Virus record (IMG/VR): IMGVR_UViG_3300025317_000002
Location: 19,117 to 83,116 of that record
DNA from: a virus
Direction: 5' to 3' (one strand)
DNA length: 64,000 bases
In this document: one piece after another, positions 41,907-50,246 of the stretch
Layout: each line of letters starts with the position of its first letter
How positions within the stretch are numbered: the first letter of the stretch is position 1
Position numbers and translations under genes: made by a program
The notes under the pieces: generated by a model
Databases searched by the model: none
Seen by the model: the letters and a program-made list of their open reading frames with translations, nothing else
What the model was told of the DNA's origin: nothing

Positions 41907-42013
41907 ATTCCCTTCCAGTCCTTAAGTCTAGCAATCTTGATTGCCTCTTTCCGGGCATCACAGATAGTACCTGAAACCTCAACCCGTTCTTTGCCAATTT
42001 CAAATACCCACAC
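41879..42013 (-). CDS. Possible 44-codon gene or remnant
   Basis: On the minus strand a short open frame from GTG 42013 to TGA 41879-41881 encodes a plausible peptide of alternating strands and basic helix (VWVFEIGKERVEVSGTICD, then ARKEAIKIARLKDWKG). The frame continues upstream with protein-like sequence (AYIGPHR) for 8 codons to a stop, with no ATG, and no ribosome site fits GTG. It overlaps the start of the LamG protein gene. It could be a small gene with an unusual start or the 3' piece of a broken gene. The rest of the 41907-42104 gap has no supported feature. Confidence 0.3.
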   Translation of the reverse strand: MWVFEIGKERVEVSGTICDARKEAIKIARLKDWKGICRVVGMKA

Positions 42014-42104
42014 CCGGTGGGGACCAATATAGGCAAAGCCTCAAGGAGATTTACGAGGTTTCGATGATATCAATTGATCATTTCCCATTATCTTTATCTA
42101 GACG

Positions 42105-42854
42105 CTAACTTTTTCTATTTGGGCCAAATGGCTTTTCGTAGTAGAGTGCACAGACACACTGGGGAAAACAACGTAGCGATAAGGAACCGGGCACAGTTCC
42201 TAGAGAATATGAATTATAGGGAGAATTTCTTTCCATTCTAAGACAATCAGGACAATAGAATTCAGCTTCCTCTCTTACCCAATGAAATCTTACTTCGCCG
42301 CCAAGCGCGTTGGTAATGGAAATTACCCTGAAGACAAGTGCGATTCCCTTGAAAGCCGACAAATAGAGATCTAGATCTGGGGAAGCTCTGCTCCCTAAAA
42401 TCCGAGTAATTTCCTTGGACAATTTTGGAAGGGTAAGTTGAAGCTCCTCTTGAAATCTAGGATGTCTTACTAGGGAAGAAGAAGGCCTCTCCCCAAAGAG
42501 GGGAGGGATTGGGAAAAGGGGTTTGTCCTTGTCTACAAAGAGAGCCAAGGCCAAAAACACCCGGTTCAAGATTTTGAAGACATCCGAGCCTAGATTCGAG
42601 CGGCTTCCTATTATAGGATCTGATCCATAGACTTTCTCCTCCGCATCCACATTTACAAAAAGGAGATCTTGACTTGGAGAGAGATTCCTTTCTTTATCTT
42701 CTAAGGGAATCCTGGAAGGACTGACTCCGAGAAACTTCACGCGAAGTTGAAGAAGAGAGGAAGCTACCCTCTTCAACTCTAAATCCAAATTAGGAGGAAC
42801 TAAGATTTTCTTCTTATCCAAGAAGGAGGAGTTTTTCTTTGCTTTCGTCTGCAT
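42105..42854 (-). CDS. Putative head protein with C-terminal cysteine motif
   Basis: 249 residues from ATG 42854, which follows GGGAGG; a longer TTG start at 42902 would overlap more of the upstream gene. The C-terminus has CPDCLRMERNSPYNSYSLGTVPGS and CFPQCVC, a cysteine pair plus SPY-x-x-x-x-LP-x-P motif also found at the end of many phage head-morphogenesis proteins located near portal genes. The rest is helical with few landmarks. It lies two genes after the portal, consistent with a head or connector role. Confidence 0.5.
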   Translation of the reverse strand: MQTKAKKNSSFLDKKKILVPPNLDLELKRVASSLLQLRVKFLGVSPSRIPLEDKERNLSPSQDLLFVNVDAEEKVYGSDPIIGSRSNLGSDVFKILNRVFLALALFVDKDKPLFPIPPLFGERPSSSLVRHPRFQEELQLTLPKLSKEITRILGSRASPDLDLYLSAFKGIALVFRVISITNALGGEVRFHWVREEAEFYCPDCLRMERNSPYNSYSLGTVPGSLSLRCFPQCVCALYYEKPFGPNRKS

Positions 42855-43002
42855 TCTCAAATTTCCTCCCTGGTATTCTACATTGGCAGGAATATCGAAC
42901 AACTTCCACAGGATCTACTTGCCCTTTGAAATTACGTGGCATATATACAGGTCCCCCGCAGTAAGGGCAGCTTGAAACTTGCTTTAACTCTTCATTCTTC
43001 AT
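42814..43002 (-). CDS. Small zinc-ribbon protein
   Basis: 62 residues from ATG 43002, preceded by GAGGAAAAAG. It has CPYCGGPVYMPRNFKG and, about 20 residues later, CQC, an unusual CxxC...CxC set. Rich in Lys and Glu at the ends. It lies between the HU-like gene and the putative head gene, overlapping both. The role may be DNA or protein binding; not assignable. Confidence 0.45.
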   Translation of the reverse strand: MKNEELKQVSSCPYCGGPVYMPRNFKGQVDPVEVVRYSCQCRIPGRKFENADESKEKLLLLG

Positions 43003-43339
43003 TGTCTTTTTCCTCTTTCTTTTTCTCACACCTAATTTTTGGCCCCTCCTTCCAACCATAAACCAATCTTCCCTCTCGAACAAGTCGAGTTAGCTTTCGT
43101 CCCGGAATTATCTGAACTTTAACTCTCTCCCCAAGGTGGATGATTCCATTTGGGGTTGATTTGGTAATAGGCTTAGCAACAATCGGTCGAAACAAAAAGT
43201 CTCCACGTAGGAAAACGTAGTTACCTTGAGCCAGGGTTTCCATAATGACTTCCAGAGTCTTGTTGAGAACAGTCAAGACTTCTTCAAAGGGAATTGTGGT
43301 TTCCTTGGAAACTTGTTTGGCTAACTCACGTCTACGCAT
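42992..43339 (-). CDS. HU/IHF-family DNA-binding protein
   Basis: 115 residues from ATG 43339, chosen over the TTG at 43363 because GGCGGA precedes it and its first codons overlap the portal stop, as expected for coupling. The HU pattern is visible: RRELAKQVSKET, a helix VLTVLNKTLEVIMETLAQG, GNYVFLRGDFLFRPIVA, and a beta arm ending in VQIIPGRKL. HU proteins bend DNA. Here the arm tip is unusual and a basic C-terminal tail is added. Likely helps genome condensation or packaging, being next to portal and terminase. Confidence 0.65.
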   Translation of the reverse strand: MRRRELAKQVSKETTIPFEEVLTVLNKTLEVIMETLAQGNYVFLRGDFLFRPIVAKPITKSTPNGIIHLGERVKVQIIPGRKLTRLVREGRLVYGWKEGPKIRCEKKKEEKDNEE

Positions 43340-44960
43340 GAAGATCCGCCTTTTCGGGATCAAAGGAGTTAACGGAGCCTGGAGCAGGTAAAATATCCCG
43401 CCTCACATATTTTCCGCCACTGATCCTTCCCCTACAAGCTGCATCTAACTCTGTCAGATCTTTAAGGTGTCCAAGCCTTTGCACAAAATCTGGATCTTCA
43501 TCCAAAACATCCGCCACGATTTGGTTGGCCTTTTGCAGGTCCTCCATTGGCATATTCTTAGCAATATTGGAAGGGGCTCCAAGAACTGCCTTCGGGTCTG
43601 GAAATACTCTTTTTATCATCTCGTCTTCCATTCCCAGAATATTGGAGAGAATATAGAGCGTCCAAGTTGCAGGATTTAACATAAGTTGTGTGCCAACATT
43701 GAAGAGACGTTCCGCCACTCCTACTTTGATCTGTAGAGTTTCTAGTCTCTGCGTCTCAGCGAGCTGGGAGACAACCGTCATCATGAGCTGATAGATCAAG
43801 TGCTTTGGAATAAACCCTCGTGCAGCCATGTGAACGTCAATTGTTCTTCGAAGCCCGATTATGACTGCCTTTTGCACTTTGAGAATCGTTCTGGCATAGC
43901 GAATATCCTGCTGGGCTAAGCTTAGCCTAGTTACAAATGCTGCTGGAAGATCTGATTCCTGAGAAAGATAAACACGAGGAACCTTGAGTCCAGCATACAT
44001 ACGAGACTTGAAGTAATCGATTCCTCCAAGATCCCTTCCTCCGACTGTTCCGGGAAGCTTGACTACATCCGAAGTTGAGCCTGACATAACTGGCCACCAG
44101 ATATCGTCATCATAAATGGAGGCCAGCCAGTTGCTTTTGAATTCTCCGGTAACCGGATCAATGTAATTTCGTTTCTTGTAAGCCGAACGCCATCTCTTAA
44201 TAATACGCAGACGTTCTTCGGGAGTGGCGTTACCAGTATCGATCTTGTAGAGAAATCTGTCAGGTGCTCGAAGAATCTCGTAGATGAAGACATTATCTTC
44301 TAACATCTTGACCCGCTTCCAGTTATCCCGAATTGGAAGAAAAAGAGAATCTCCGTAGATAGAATCTGGAGTTCGGGAGGGAAGGATATAGTGTGTAAAC
44401 TCCCAGGGGTGAAGCTCCTTGTCAATTTTTGGCATAGGAACGGAAGAAACATCTCCCGAATTTATGATTTTGTAGCCTTTTGTATTTCCCATGAAATCAA
44501 CATTTTTCATTACATCTCTCGCTGGAAAATACTTAGCTCCGTAAACACCATCTCTGACAAAGAGCATGTCGAATACGTCCCCAAACTTAGCAAGGGTCCT
44601 GCAAAGAGAAGGAAGCCGCGAATCGATATTAAGAGAAGCCAAAACCCTCTCCCCTTCCTTAAGTATTGTCTTCTCTTTGGCATCGATCCAAGCGGAGGAT
44701 TGGTGTTGTGGGTCAATCTGAATAGCATCTTCCGCTACCAAATCCAAGAAAGCAGAAGTATCAGGATACTGATCCATGGCTTCATAATCCCGATACATCT
44801 GCAATCTAGAGAAATCTGGTTGGAACTGAGATTGAAGCCACTCATAGACTCCTCCCTGATAGAGAGCACTTCCATCCATACTGGGAGGAAGATCTGGCTT
44901 ACGGTAAGCAAATGTCTTGACAAGAGCATTAGACCAAACACTAGGATGACCGGAAACCAT
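43332..44960 (-). CDS. Portal protein, gp20-like
   Basis: 542 residues from ATG 44960, which overlaps the terminase stop (TAATG). Portal features: N-terminal clip region, DISYLSQ-type helices, a GVYGAKYFPARDVMKNVDF strand and a long central segment with DNVFIYEILRAPDRFLYKIDTG and ARTILKVQKAVIIGLRRTIDVHMAARGF, resembling T4 gp20. It forms the dodecameric ring through which DNA is packed. Following the terminase gene, it is in canonical head order. Confidence 0.85.
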   Translation of the reverse strand: MVSGHPSVWSNALVKTFAYRKPDLPPSMDGSALYQGGVYEWLQSQFQPDFSRLQMYRDYEAMDQYPDTSAFLDLVAEDAIQIDPQHQSSAWIDAKEKTILKEGERVLASLNIDSRLPSLCRTLAKFGDVFDMLFVRDGVYGAKYFPARDVMKNVDFMGNTKGYKIINSGDVSSVPMPKIDKELHPWEFTHYILPSRTPDSIYGDSLFLPIRDNWKRVKMLEDNVFIYEILRAPDRFLYKIDTGNATPEERLRIIKRWRSAYKKRNYIDPVTGEFKSNWLASIYDDDIWWPVMSGSTSDVVKLPGTVGGRDLGGIDYFKSRMYAGLKVPRVYLSQESDLPAAFVTRLSLAQQDIRYARTILKVQKAVIIGLRRTIDVHMAARGFIPKHLIYQLMMTVVSQLAETQRLETLQIKVGVAERLFNVGTQLMLNPATWTLYILSNILGMEDEMIKRVFPDPKAVLGAPSNIAKNMPMEDLQKANQIVADVLDEDPDFVQRLGHLKDLTELDAACRGRISGGKYVRRDILPAPGSVNSFDPEKADLHA

Positions 44961-46945
44961 TAGTTGTATTCCTTGTAGACCCATGAGTGATCATGAAGAT
45001 CATTCCAGGTAGAACTAACTGGATGAGACTTGATCTGGGCAAACGTTTGAGGGTCATTCAAAACTGGATGCATGCCTTTGTCTTCCAGGGCATGATAGAT
45101 TGCCCCCGAGAGTGTATCGGCTGAATCTTTTGACCCCTTTCCTTCGAAGTAGACTTTCTTCTTCTTCTTGTCATGTTTCAGGTGACTTAGTTCTCTAAGA
45201 AGAATAGGGTAATCATAGTAGCGAATCATTCCCTCCAAGATAGCTTGTTTGGTATGGACATAGGGAACATCCGTTCTTTCCAAGGAGAGGTGCCCCGCAT
45301 AAGCCGTGCTGTGTGAAATCTTGTTGGGAAGTTTCTTTTGAAAGAAGGTAAATCCATCTTTAACCAAAGTCTGGACGGCAAATTCAAAATTCCATCTATC
45401 AAGCGTCACTACCCGGATTGGCATCCCCATTCCGCGAAGATATAAGATAAAATCCAGGATCTTGGCTAGATCTGTTCTCATTCCTTCAATCGAGGGGATA
45501 TTCAAAGTAAGATCCATCTCGATTTCCGGGGCCATCACACTGTAGAGTGTACCATCCGGTCTAACTCGTTCTATATTTTTAAGCCTGCAGATATGAAGAA
45601 CTGTAAATGCTGCTGCACATTCTGTAGAGGCAAGATCAATATGAATTGCTCTTGGAGAACTTGGGCATTTGCAGATAACATAGCCTCCTACTCTTCTTTC
45701 AAAGAGTAGGTCGTATTTGAAGGCATCCTTGATGTCATAATCACACCCCACAGGAAGAGGTAAAGTTTCCACGGTAAAAGGATGAACCAAACTAGGATCA
45801 ATACAAGCTCCAATTGCATTTCGATCAGGAATGAGGAGTCTGTCTGGTAAAGTTGAAATCCCGGCAGAATTCTGGAGAAACTTATCTGGATCAATCAAGG
45901 CCTGGTGATAATGCTCAATGGGAGGGGTGATTAGACGATGGAGATTTTCTTCAGTCAGAACCTCCTCGTCAGATAAAATTCGAGTTGACTCAATCCCATC
46001 CCCAGCCAACATCCTGAATTTTTCTCCAGAATATGTCCCCTCCTCTTTCATATCCCAGATAGCAAATGCACTCTTGTGCGTAAGATAAGCAAGTTCGGGA
46101 TGGGATTTTAGCCGATCTAAATGCTCTTCCAGAAAGGAGGTCGTAAGGTCTGCAGAAGAAACAAGACACAAGAGTCCAGGAATTTTCCTACCTCGACGGA
46201 TGAATCTATTTTCAAGACGGGATTTGAGCTCAACATAGATGTTGTAGGCTACCCCTCGTTCCTCTACTGTCGCCCCATGTTTGTAGGCTGAGACCTCATC
46301 GAGTATCCCCCACATTATATTGAGACCCAAAGCGTGAAGCGTTTTGGAACCCTCGATTACACGAATATTGTTGGGAAAGAAGATTCCATCATCTCGAAGA
46401 ACGGCGGGGAAATTTTCTCTGAAATAAGGAGATTGGTGTGCGATGTTATGAAAGTTTACAAGATCGACAAGTTTAGACTGCTTTAATGTTGCATTGAAAA
46501 GGCCTCCCACAATCATGGAACCTGGGGCGAGCCCATAGTATTCCTGTGGGTTTCGAAGACAACTTGCTTCACAGATCTTATAGAGAATCGCCATGAAGGA
46601 AATAGTTGATTTTCCAGTAGAGTTACCTCCTGTCAGGATCCACTCTACAATACTACCTGAAACTACTTGCTCAAACTCTGGAATCCAGGCTTTACGAGCA
46701 AGATCAAAATATCCTCCCAGATAATACTTATCCAAGAGAAATGTAAGGGGGTTTGGAGGTTTTCTGGTATAGTCTCTTTGCCAGAGTCCCTTTAGAAGAT
46801 CGGACTCACCCTCCTCAAGCCATTGCCTAAGAATCTTTACTACCACCTCTCTCTCCATATCCGAGAGGCGATTCAGAAGCTCCATGTCCCCACTTTGGAG
46901 TTCTTGAGCAAGTTTATCAATCTTCTTTAGATCCATTTTCTTCAC
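44960..46945 (-). CDS. Terminase large subunit
   Basis: 661 residues. ATPase: Walker A GGNSTGKST (106-114), Walker B ILDEVS (Asp216-Glu217). Nuclease: RNase-H-type aspartates at Asp437 (AIHIDLAST), Asp516 (TLDRWNF) and around Asp607-Asp610 (GSKDSADTLSGA). The first is the usual DxxxT-type ligand. It translocates DNA into the prohead and cuts it. GTG 46945 and ATG 46936 are both possible starts, as the upstream gene overlaps by 29 nt. Motifs and neighbours agree. Confidence 0.9.
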   Translation of the reverse strand: MKKMDLKKIDKLAQELQSGDMELLNRLSDMEREVVVKILRQWLEEGESDLLKGLWQRDYTRKPPNPLTFLLDKYYLGGYFDLARKAWIPEFEQVVSGSIVEWILTGGNSTGKSTISFMAILYKICEASCLRNPQEYYGLAPGSMIVGGLFNATLKQSKLVDLVNFHNIAHQSPYFRENFPAVLRDDGIFFPNNIRVIEGSKTLHALGLNIMWGILDEVSAYKHGATVEERGVAYNIYVELKSRLENRFIRRGRKIPGLLCLVSSADLTTSFLEEHLDRLKSHPELAYLTHKSAFAIWDMKEEGTYSGEKFRMLAGDGIESTRILSDEEVLTEENLHRLITPPIEHYHQALIDPDKFLQNSAGISTLPDRLLIPDRNAIGACIDPSLVHPFTVETLPLPVGCDYDIKDAFKYDLLFERRVGGYVICKCPSSPRAIHIDLASTECAAAFTVLHICRLKNIERVRPDGTLYSVMAPEIEMDLTLNIPSIEGMRTDLAKILDFILYLRGMGMPIRVVTLDRWNFEFAVQTLVKDGFTFFQKKLPNKISHSTAYAGHLSLERTDVPYVHTKQAILEGMIRYYDYPILLRELSHLKHDKKKKKVYFEGKGSKDSADTLSGAIYHALEDKGMHPVLNDPQTFAQIKSHPVSSTWNDLHDHSWVYKEYN

Positions 46946-47447
46946 TATCCAGAGGAAGATCTTCGTTTCTTTTCTCGATAGAAGCCAAAAGTTCTTTTAT
47001 GACTTGTCTGGTGTTGTCTCTTTGTTGTGGTTTCAGAAGATCAAGCTGGGGATTATGGAGATGAAGATGAAGCTCATCATGCTGGGCTTTCTCTTTTGTG
47101 ACATTGTCTGCTGTTAAAATCTTCTGGACAAACTCGAGGCGTATCTTCATGGTGTCACTCATGGCTCTAAATGCCTTCACCTTGTCTTTGTAGTCGGCCC
47201 CAGCAATCCCGCTATAGACTTCAGATTCAATGGTATCTAGCTCATCCATCATTCGAAGGATTGAAATCATGGTTCTCTGTGCAGCCCCAACCAAGGAAAC
47301 AGAAAGCTTGAACTTATGAGCTTCTAGAACTTCCTCGACAGCTTGTCTCGCCATCTGGTCCGTAATTCCACCACGAAGCCATTTACGGATAAGCTCTACT
47401 TTCTCATCTAAAATCTTGGGAGAAATTGTTCTCGGATCGTCAGCCAT
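46917..47447 (-). CDS. Candidate terminase small subunit
   Basis: 176 residues. N-terminal helix-turn-helix-like IRKWLRGGITDQMARQAVEEVLEAHK (about 18-43), then a long helical oligomerisation region (SLVGAAQRTMISILRMMDEL, EFVQKILTADN). Small terminases have this small DNA-binding domain followed by coiled-coil helices and sit directly before TerL. The identification is by layout and position; no sequence signature is decisive. The stop overlaps TerL by 29 nt. Confidence 0.45.
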   Translation of the reverse strand: MADDPRTISPKILDEKVELIRKWLRGGITDQMARQAVEEVLEAHKFKLSVSLVGAAQRTMISILRMMDELDTIESEVYSGIAGADYKDKVKAFRAMSDTMKIRLEFVQKILTADNVTKEKAQHDELHLHLHNPQLDLLKPQQRDNTRQVIKELLASIEKRNEDLPLDSEENGSKED

Positions 47448-47862
47448 TTTTCGGGTCCTGTAGTTTCATCTTTTGAAGCTTTTTCTTAATCTTCTGATAA
47501 TGAGAGCCCATCTTTTTTGAATTTATAGAATCTAAGGAATCATAATCTTCCGTGAGAAGGGAACTGGTTTGCTTGGGATGCTCCACAGATAGTCTAGCAT
47601 GAATATCAGCATCTCGAATGGCCTTGAGGATATCTTCCATATAGGGTATCTTAAGAGTAGTACCTGCGAAGCGCTCCAGAAAATCCAGAAACTTCTCTTT
47701 ACCTAAGAACTCATAGATCTCAGGGACCAGACTATATTTCGTACAAACAAAAAATATGGCTGTTTGAAGCACATTAAGATTAGATGCTCTTTGTTTATCG
47801 ATCAGCCGAATGGGCTCCCTATCCTTCTCCAATTGTCTCTCAAAGAATTCAACTCTACTCAT
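47440..47862 (-). CDS. Hypothetical helical protein in packaging operon
   Basis: 140 residues. Mainly charged helix (FERQLEKDREPIRLIDKQRAS, FLGKEKFLDFLERFAGTT) with a basic C-terminal tail (KKKLQKMKLQDP). It overlaps both neighbours by a few bases and so is expressed with terminase genes. No known domain. Could be a packaging accessory or head assembly factor; not assignable. Confidence 0.45.
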   Translation of the reverse strand: MSRVEFFERQLEKDREPIRLIDKQRASNLNVLQTAIFFVCTKYSLVPEIYEFLGKEKFLDFLERFAGTTLKIPYMEDILKAIRDADIHARLSVEHPKQTSSLLTEDYDSLDSINSKKMGSHYQKIKKKLQKMKLQDPKNG

Positions 47863-48688
47863 CTGCGTTTCCTATCATGTCTATTACACCCTCAAGATCA
47901 AAGGGAACCTCGGAAGGATCAACTTCATCCATAGCATCCGAACCAGGGCTAAAGGTCTCATGAATTCTTCTTAGCTTGGTATCCCAGATTTCAAATCCCC
48001 AAGCATGCGCTCTAAGATATACCCGGATATGATAAGTAATATAATCCATGAAGAATTTGAGCTGAGTGAAAGTAACATCATACTTTTGTTTCAGAAGCTC
48101 TTTGTCAGCCTTTTCTCCGTTTTGAAACAGGCATAGAAGCTCAAGACAAAGAGAACGCTCATGCCCCTCGAATCTCAAATTCTCTGCAATTTCCTGCACC
48201 AGATTTTGGTTGACCTGAAAAGCATAGTAAGCATTCTCAAAATCGAGATGCTTTTCGAGTCTCCCGTAAATGGGCGGGTAGTTATTCCAAGCAAAGTCAA
48301 TGAGATTTAAGAATTCCTTAAGTTCCTTTCGAATCACATCCCGAATGATGAAAGAAATTCGACCCCACATATAATGAGTGATAAGCTTATTCTGAAGAAC
48401 AGTTGGTTCACAGAATATGAAGTACTTCCAAAGTTCAAGTAATACTCTACTCTCAATTTCTGCCTGAAACTCTGTCTCAAATGCTCGGCATCTCTTCCAA
48501 AGCTGCTTTCGAACTAAGGGAAGCCAAGCCAGATATGCTTCCTCAGCGGAAGCTTTTCCTGTGAAATAGGCAATGTAGAGATCAGTCGCCCTTTGTGCAT
48601 CTTTTATGTCAAAGCGAGCTGCAAGATGCTTGCGAAGTGCAGGCACTTGAGCCTCAAAGTTATATCTTTTCAAATCTGAGCGTGGCAT
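47855..48688 (-). CDS. Possible sigma-like or RNA-polymerase-interacting protein
   Basis: 277 residues, helical throughout. Residues about 70-135 (ESRVLLELWKYF, LITHYMWGRISFIIRDVIRKELKEFL) recall the sigma-70 region 2 pattern in which a helix is followed by Y-x-x-x-RI-x-x-x-x-x-x-x-x-R. A later segment (ELLKQKYDVTFTQLKFFMDYI) might be a region-4-like helix pair. No complete sigma signature such as LxxEDLxQEG is present, so this is tentative. A separate, clearer sigma-like gene is at 63356. Confidence 0.35.
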   Translation of the reverse strand: MPRSDLKRYNFEAQVPALRKHLAARFDIKDAQRATDLYIAYFTGKASAEEAYLAWLPLVRKQLWKRCRAFETEFQAEIESRVLLELWKYFIFCEPTVLQNKLITHYMWGRISFIIRDVIRKELKEFLNLIDFAWNNYPPIYGRLEKHLDFENAYYAFQVNQNLVQEIAENLRFEGHERSLCLELLCLFQNGEKADKELLKQKYDVTFTQLKFFMDYITYHIRVYLRAHAWGFEIWDTKLRRIHETFSPGSDAMDEVDPSEVPFDLEGVIDMIGNADE

Positions 48689-48782
48689 ATCTTAAGCATA
48701 GCATATTTTCGACTTTAGGTCTATGTCTTCTTTGGATGGGGATGAATTTGGAGAAAATAAGGAAGAAGGGAGAGGAAAGGGA

Positions 48783-49214
48783 TTAGGAAGCCTTAGTTCC
48801 ACATTCAGGAAACTTAAGCTCAAGCCAAGTCATAATATAGCCAACAAGACTGGTTGCCTTGGGTATATCTGGATTCGAGGTAAACCCATTGGGGCTAAAC
48901 TCCAATCCCTTCAGCCGACTTGAAATTATCTGAAGAGGAATTCCATATTGGAGAGCAAGGGAGGCAAGAATAGCAAACGTATTCATCATTCCCCACATGG
49001 GAGAGCCAATTTTATTCATAAAGATGAAGATTTCCCCCGGCCTTCTATCTTCATAGAGACTAACTGTCAGATATCCTTCATAACCCTCAATAGAGAATTT
49101 ATGCGTTACAGATTCTCTTTCCATGGGAAGCTCTTCCCGATAAAGAGCATGGCCTTTACCAGAAAAAGCATTCTGATTTTTCACAAGGATCAGTTTTGAA
49201 ATCATTTTAACCAT
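48783..49214 (-). CDS. Free-standing C-terminal domain of B12-dependent ribonucleotide reductase
   Basis: 143 residues. Residues 26-135 match the C-terminal domain of class II (NrdJ) reductases: REELPMERESVTHKFSIEG, GYLTVSLYEDRRPGEIFIFMNKIGSPMWGMMNTFAILASLALQYGIPL, and a FSPNGFTSNPDIPKATSLVGYIMTWL block. In NrdJ and in split NrdJa/NrdJb enzymes this domain helps regenerate the active site. Here it stands alone; the catalytic subunit is not in the window. It may work with a catalytic chain elsewhere in the phage or with the host enzyme. It supports nucleotide supply. Confidence 0.75.
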   Translation of the reverse strand: MVKMISKLILVKNQNAFSGKGHALYREELPMERESVTHKFSIEGYEGYLTVSLYEDRRPGEIFIFMNKIGSPMWGMMNTFAILASLALQYGIPLQIISSRLKGLEFSPNGFTSNPDIPKATSLVGYIMTWLELKFPECGTKAS

Positions 49215-49780
49215 TCCTTTCGAAGCGAAATTCTTGTTGGAACTTTCTTCATACGTAACCCCTCTTGAAACAATTCTTCTCCTAGATACTTGAGAGATAA
49301 CGCTCTAGTTTTTTCGTCTTGAGTTACGATCCACCAGGCTGCTTCTCCTTTACGCTCTATTCCAGATCGATATTTCTGAATAACGTTTGCAACATACTTT
49401 TCAGAGGCACCAGTCTCCTTAAGCTTTTCCAGAAGCTCTGGATAAGTAATACCTTCCAAAAGAAGCTCATGGATCTTAAAGACCGTTGTCCCTTCTCCAA
49501 ATGGATTTACTGGAATCTGACTTTGAACTTGAGAAGAACTATCTGGAATCTGATGAATTACTCTTAAAATTGCACGGAGGAGATGTGCTGGAATTACTCC
49601 CTCTCTTCCGAGATCCATGCCAAGCGTGAGAGCAGCATGCTTTCCTTTTGGGAGATGGAGATCTCGCAATGCTCGAACAAGAAGATCCGATCTTCCCTTG
49701 TAATTAGATTCCAAACGAGAAATGATAGTATCTATTGTCGTTTTCATCTTTTGTTCCAAGGCTTGAATGCTTTGATCCAT
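49202..49780 (-). CDS. Hypothetical protein with a helix-turn-helix-like segment
   Basis: 192 residues. A helical N-terminal half (QALEQKMKTTIDTIISRLESN) is followed by a patch, EGITYPELLEKLKETGASEKYVANVIQKYRSG (about 125-155), with the shape of a winged or simple helix-turn-helix. C-terminus basic. It overlaps the RNR fragment and HAD genes. Possibly a regulator of these metabolic genes or a DNA-binding phage protein. Confidence 0.4.
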   Translation of the reverse strand: MDQSIQALEQKMKTTIDTIISRLESNYKGRSDLLVRALRDLHLPKGKHAALTLGMDLGREGVIPAHLLRAILRVIHQIPDSSSQVQSQIPVNPFGEGTTVFKIHELLLEGITYPELLEKLKETGASEKYVANVIQKYRSGIERKGEAAWWIVTQDEKTRALSLKYLGEELFQEGLRMKKVPTRISLRKEWLK

Positions 49781-50100
49781 TCCGTTGTGGGAAACGTTCC
49801 TTTAAAACAAAATGCTCTATCATCAATTGTAAGATGTGCTGGGAGCTTCTGAGTTGGAAAATCAAGCTTCTCAACGAGGGCACCATGCTTCTTAAGATAA
49901 ACAATCATAGCTGGGAGTCCCCTCTTGGAACAAGAACGACTGGAATAGATTGCCACATTAAAATGTTCAACCATCTCGCAGAGCCATTCGATTGTACCTG
50001 GAACAGGTAGACCTGGAATAGCAGCATTCCCAAGCCAATCTGGACTATAGTTATGCAAAACCGAATCAAAATCGCACAAAATAGTCTTTCTAAATGACAT
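49744..50100 (-). CDS. HAD-superfamily phosphatase (small, PNKP/Swiss-army type)
   Basis: 118 residues. HAD motifs: DFDSVLH with the nucleophile Asp10 and acid Asp12 (ILCDFDSV), SSRSCSKRG (Thr/Ser motif II), KKHG and TIDDRAFCF (motif IV acidic pair). The P-x-PG-x-x-EWL and FPTTEW segments resemble the HAD phosphatases of phages that remove 3' or nucleotide phosphates. Small size leaves no cap domain. It is the first gene 3' of the structured RNA region on the minus strand. Confidence 0.7.
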   Translation of the reverse strand: MSFRKTILCDFDSVLHNYSPDWLGNAAIPGLPVPGTIEWLCEMVEHFNVAIYSSRSCSKRGLPAMIVYLKKHGALVEKLDFPTQKLPAHLTIDDRAFCFKGTFPTTEWIKAFKPWNKR

Positions 50101-50136
50101 AATTCATCCTTTCTCTAGAGAAATAAATCTCCCTAA

Positions 50137-50156
50137 CTTGACAATGCATTGTCAAG
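50137..50156. repeat. 20-bp perfect palindrome
   Basis: CTTGACAATGCATTGTCAAG is a perfect dyad. As RNA it forms an 8-bp hairpin with TGCA loop on either strand. No T run follows on the minus strand, so it is not a typical terminator. It could be a binding site for a dimeric regulator of the HAD gene, a processing site, or the last helix of the RNA. It contains TTGACA on both strands but no well-spaced -10. Confidence 0.55.
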
Positions 50157-50240
50157 CTAAGAATTGATATAAATGAAAGTATGGGAAACGAATCATAGAA
50201 CCCACACTTTTCTTAGCTTGGCTTGATTTATATCAATTCT
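50153..50240 (-). other. Interleaved inverted repeats forming a possible pseudoknot
   Basis: Segment 50160-50174 is the exact complement of 50226-50240 (15 bp), while 50153-50162 is the exact complement of 50211-50220 (10 bp). The two pairs interleave and share a few bases, as in an H-type pseudoknot, with a 9-bp hairpin between (50178-50209, one G-U). It marks the 3' part of the RNA region, before the HAD gene. Confidence 0.5.
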
Positions 50241-50246
50241 GGGAGA

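Noticed and set aside
50137-50175. A promoter with TTGACA and TATAAA-like boxes on the plus strand
   Set aside because: The spacing is 24 nt, too long, and no plus-strand gene follows; the TTGACA belongs to the palindrome.
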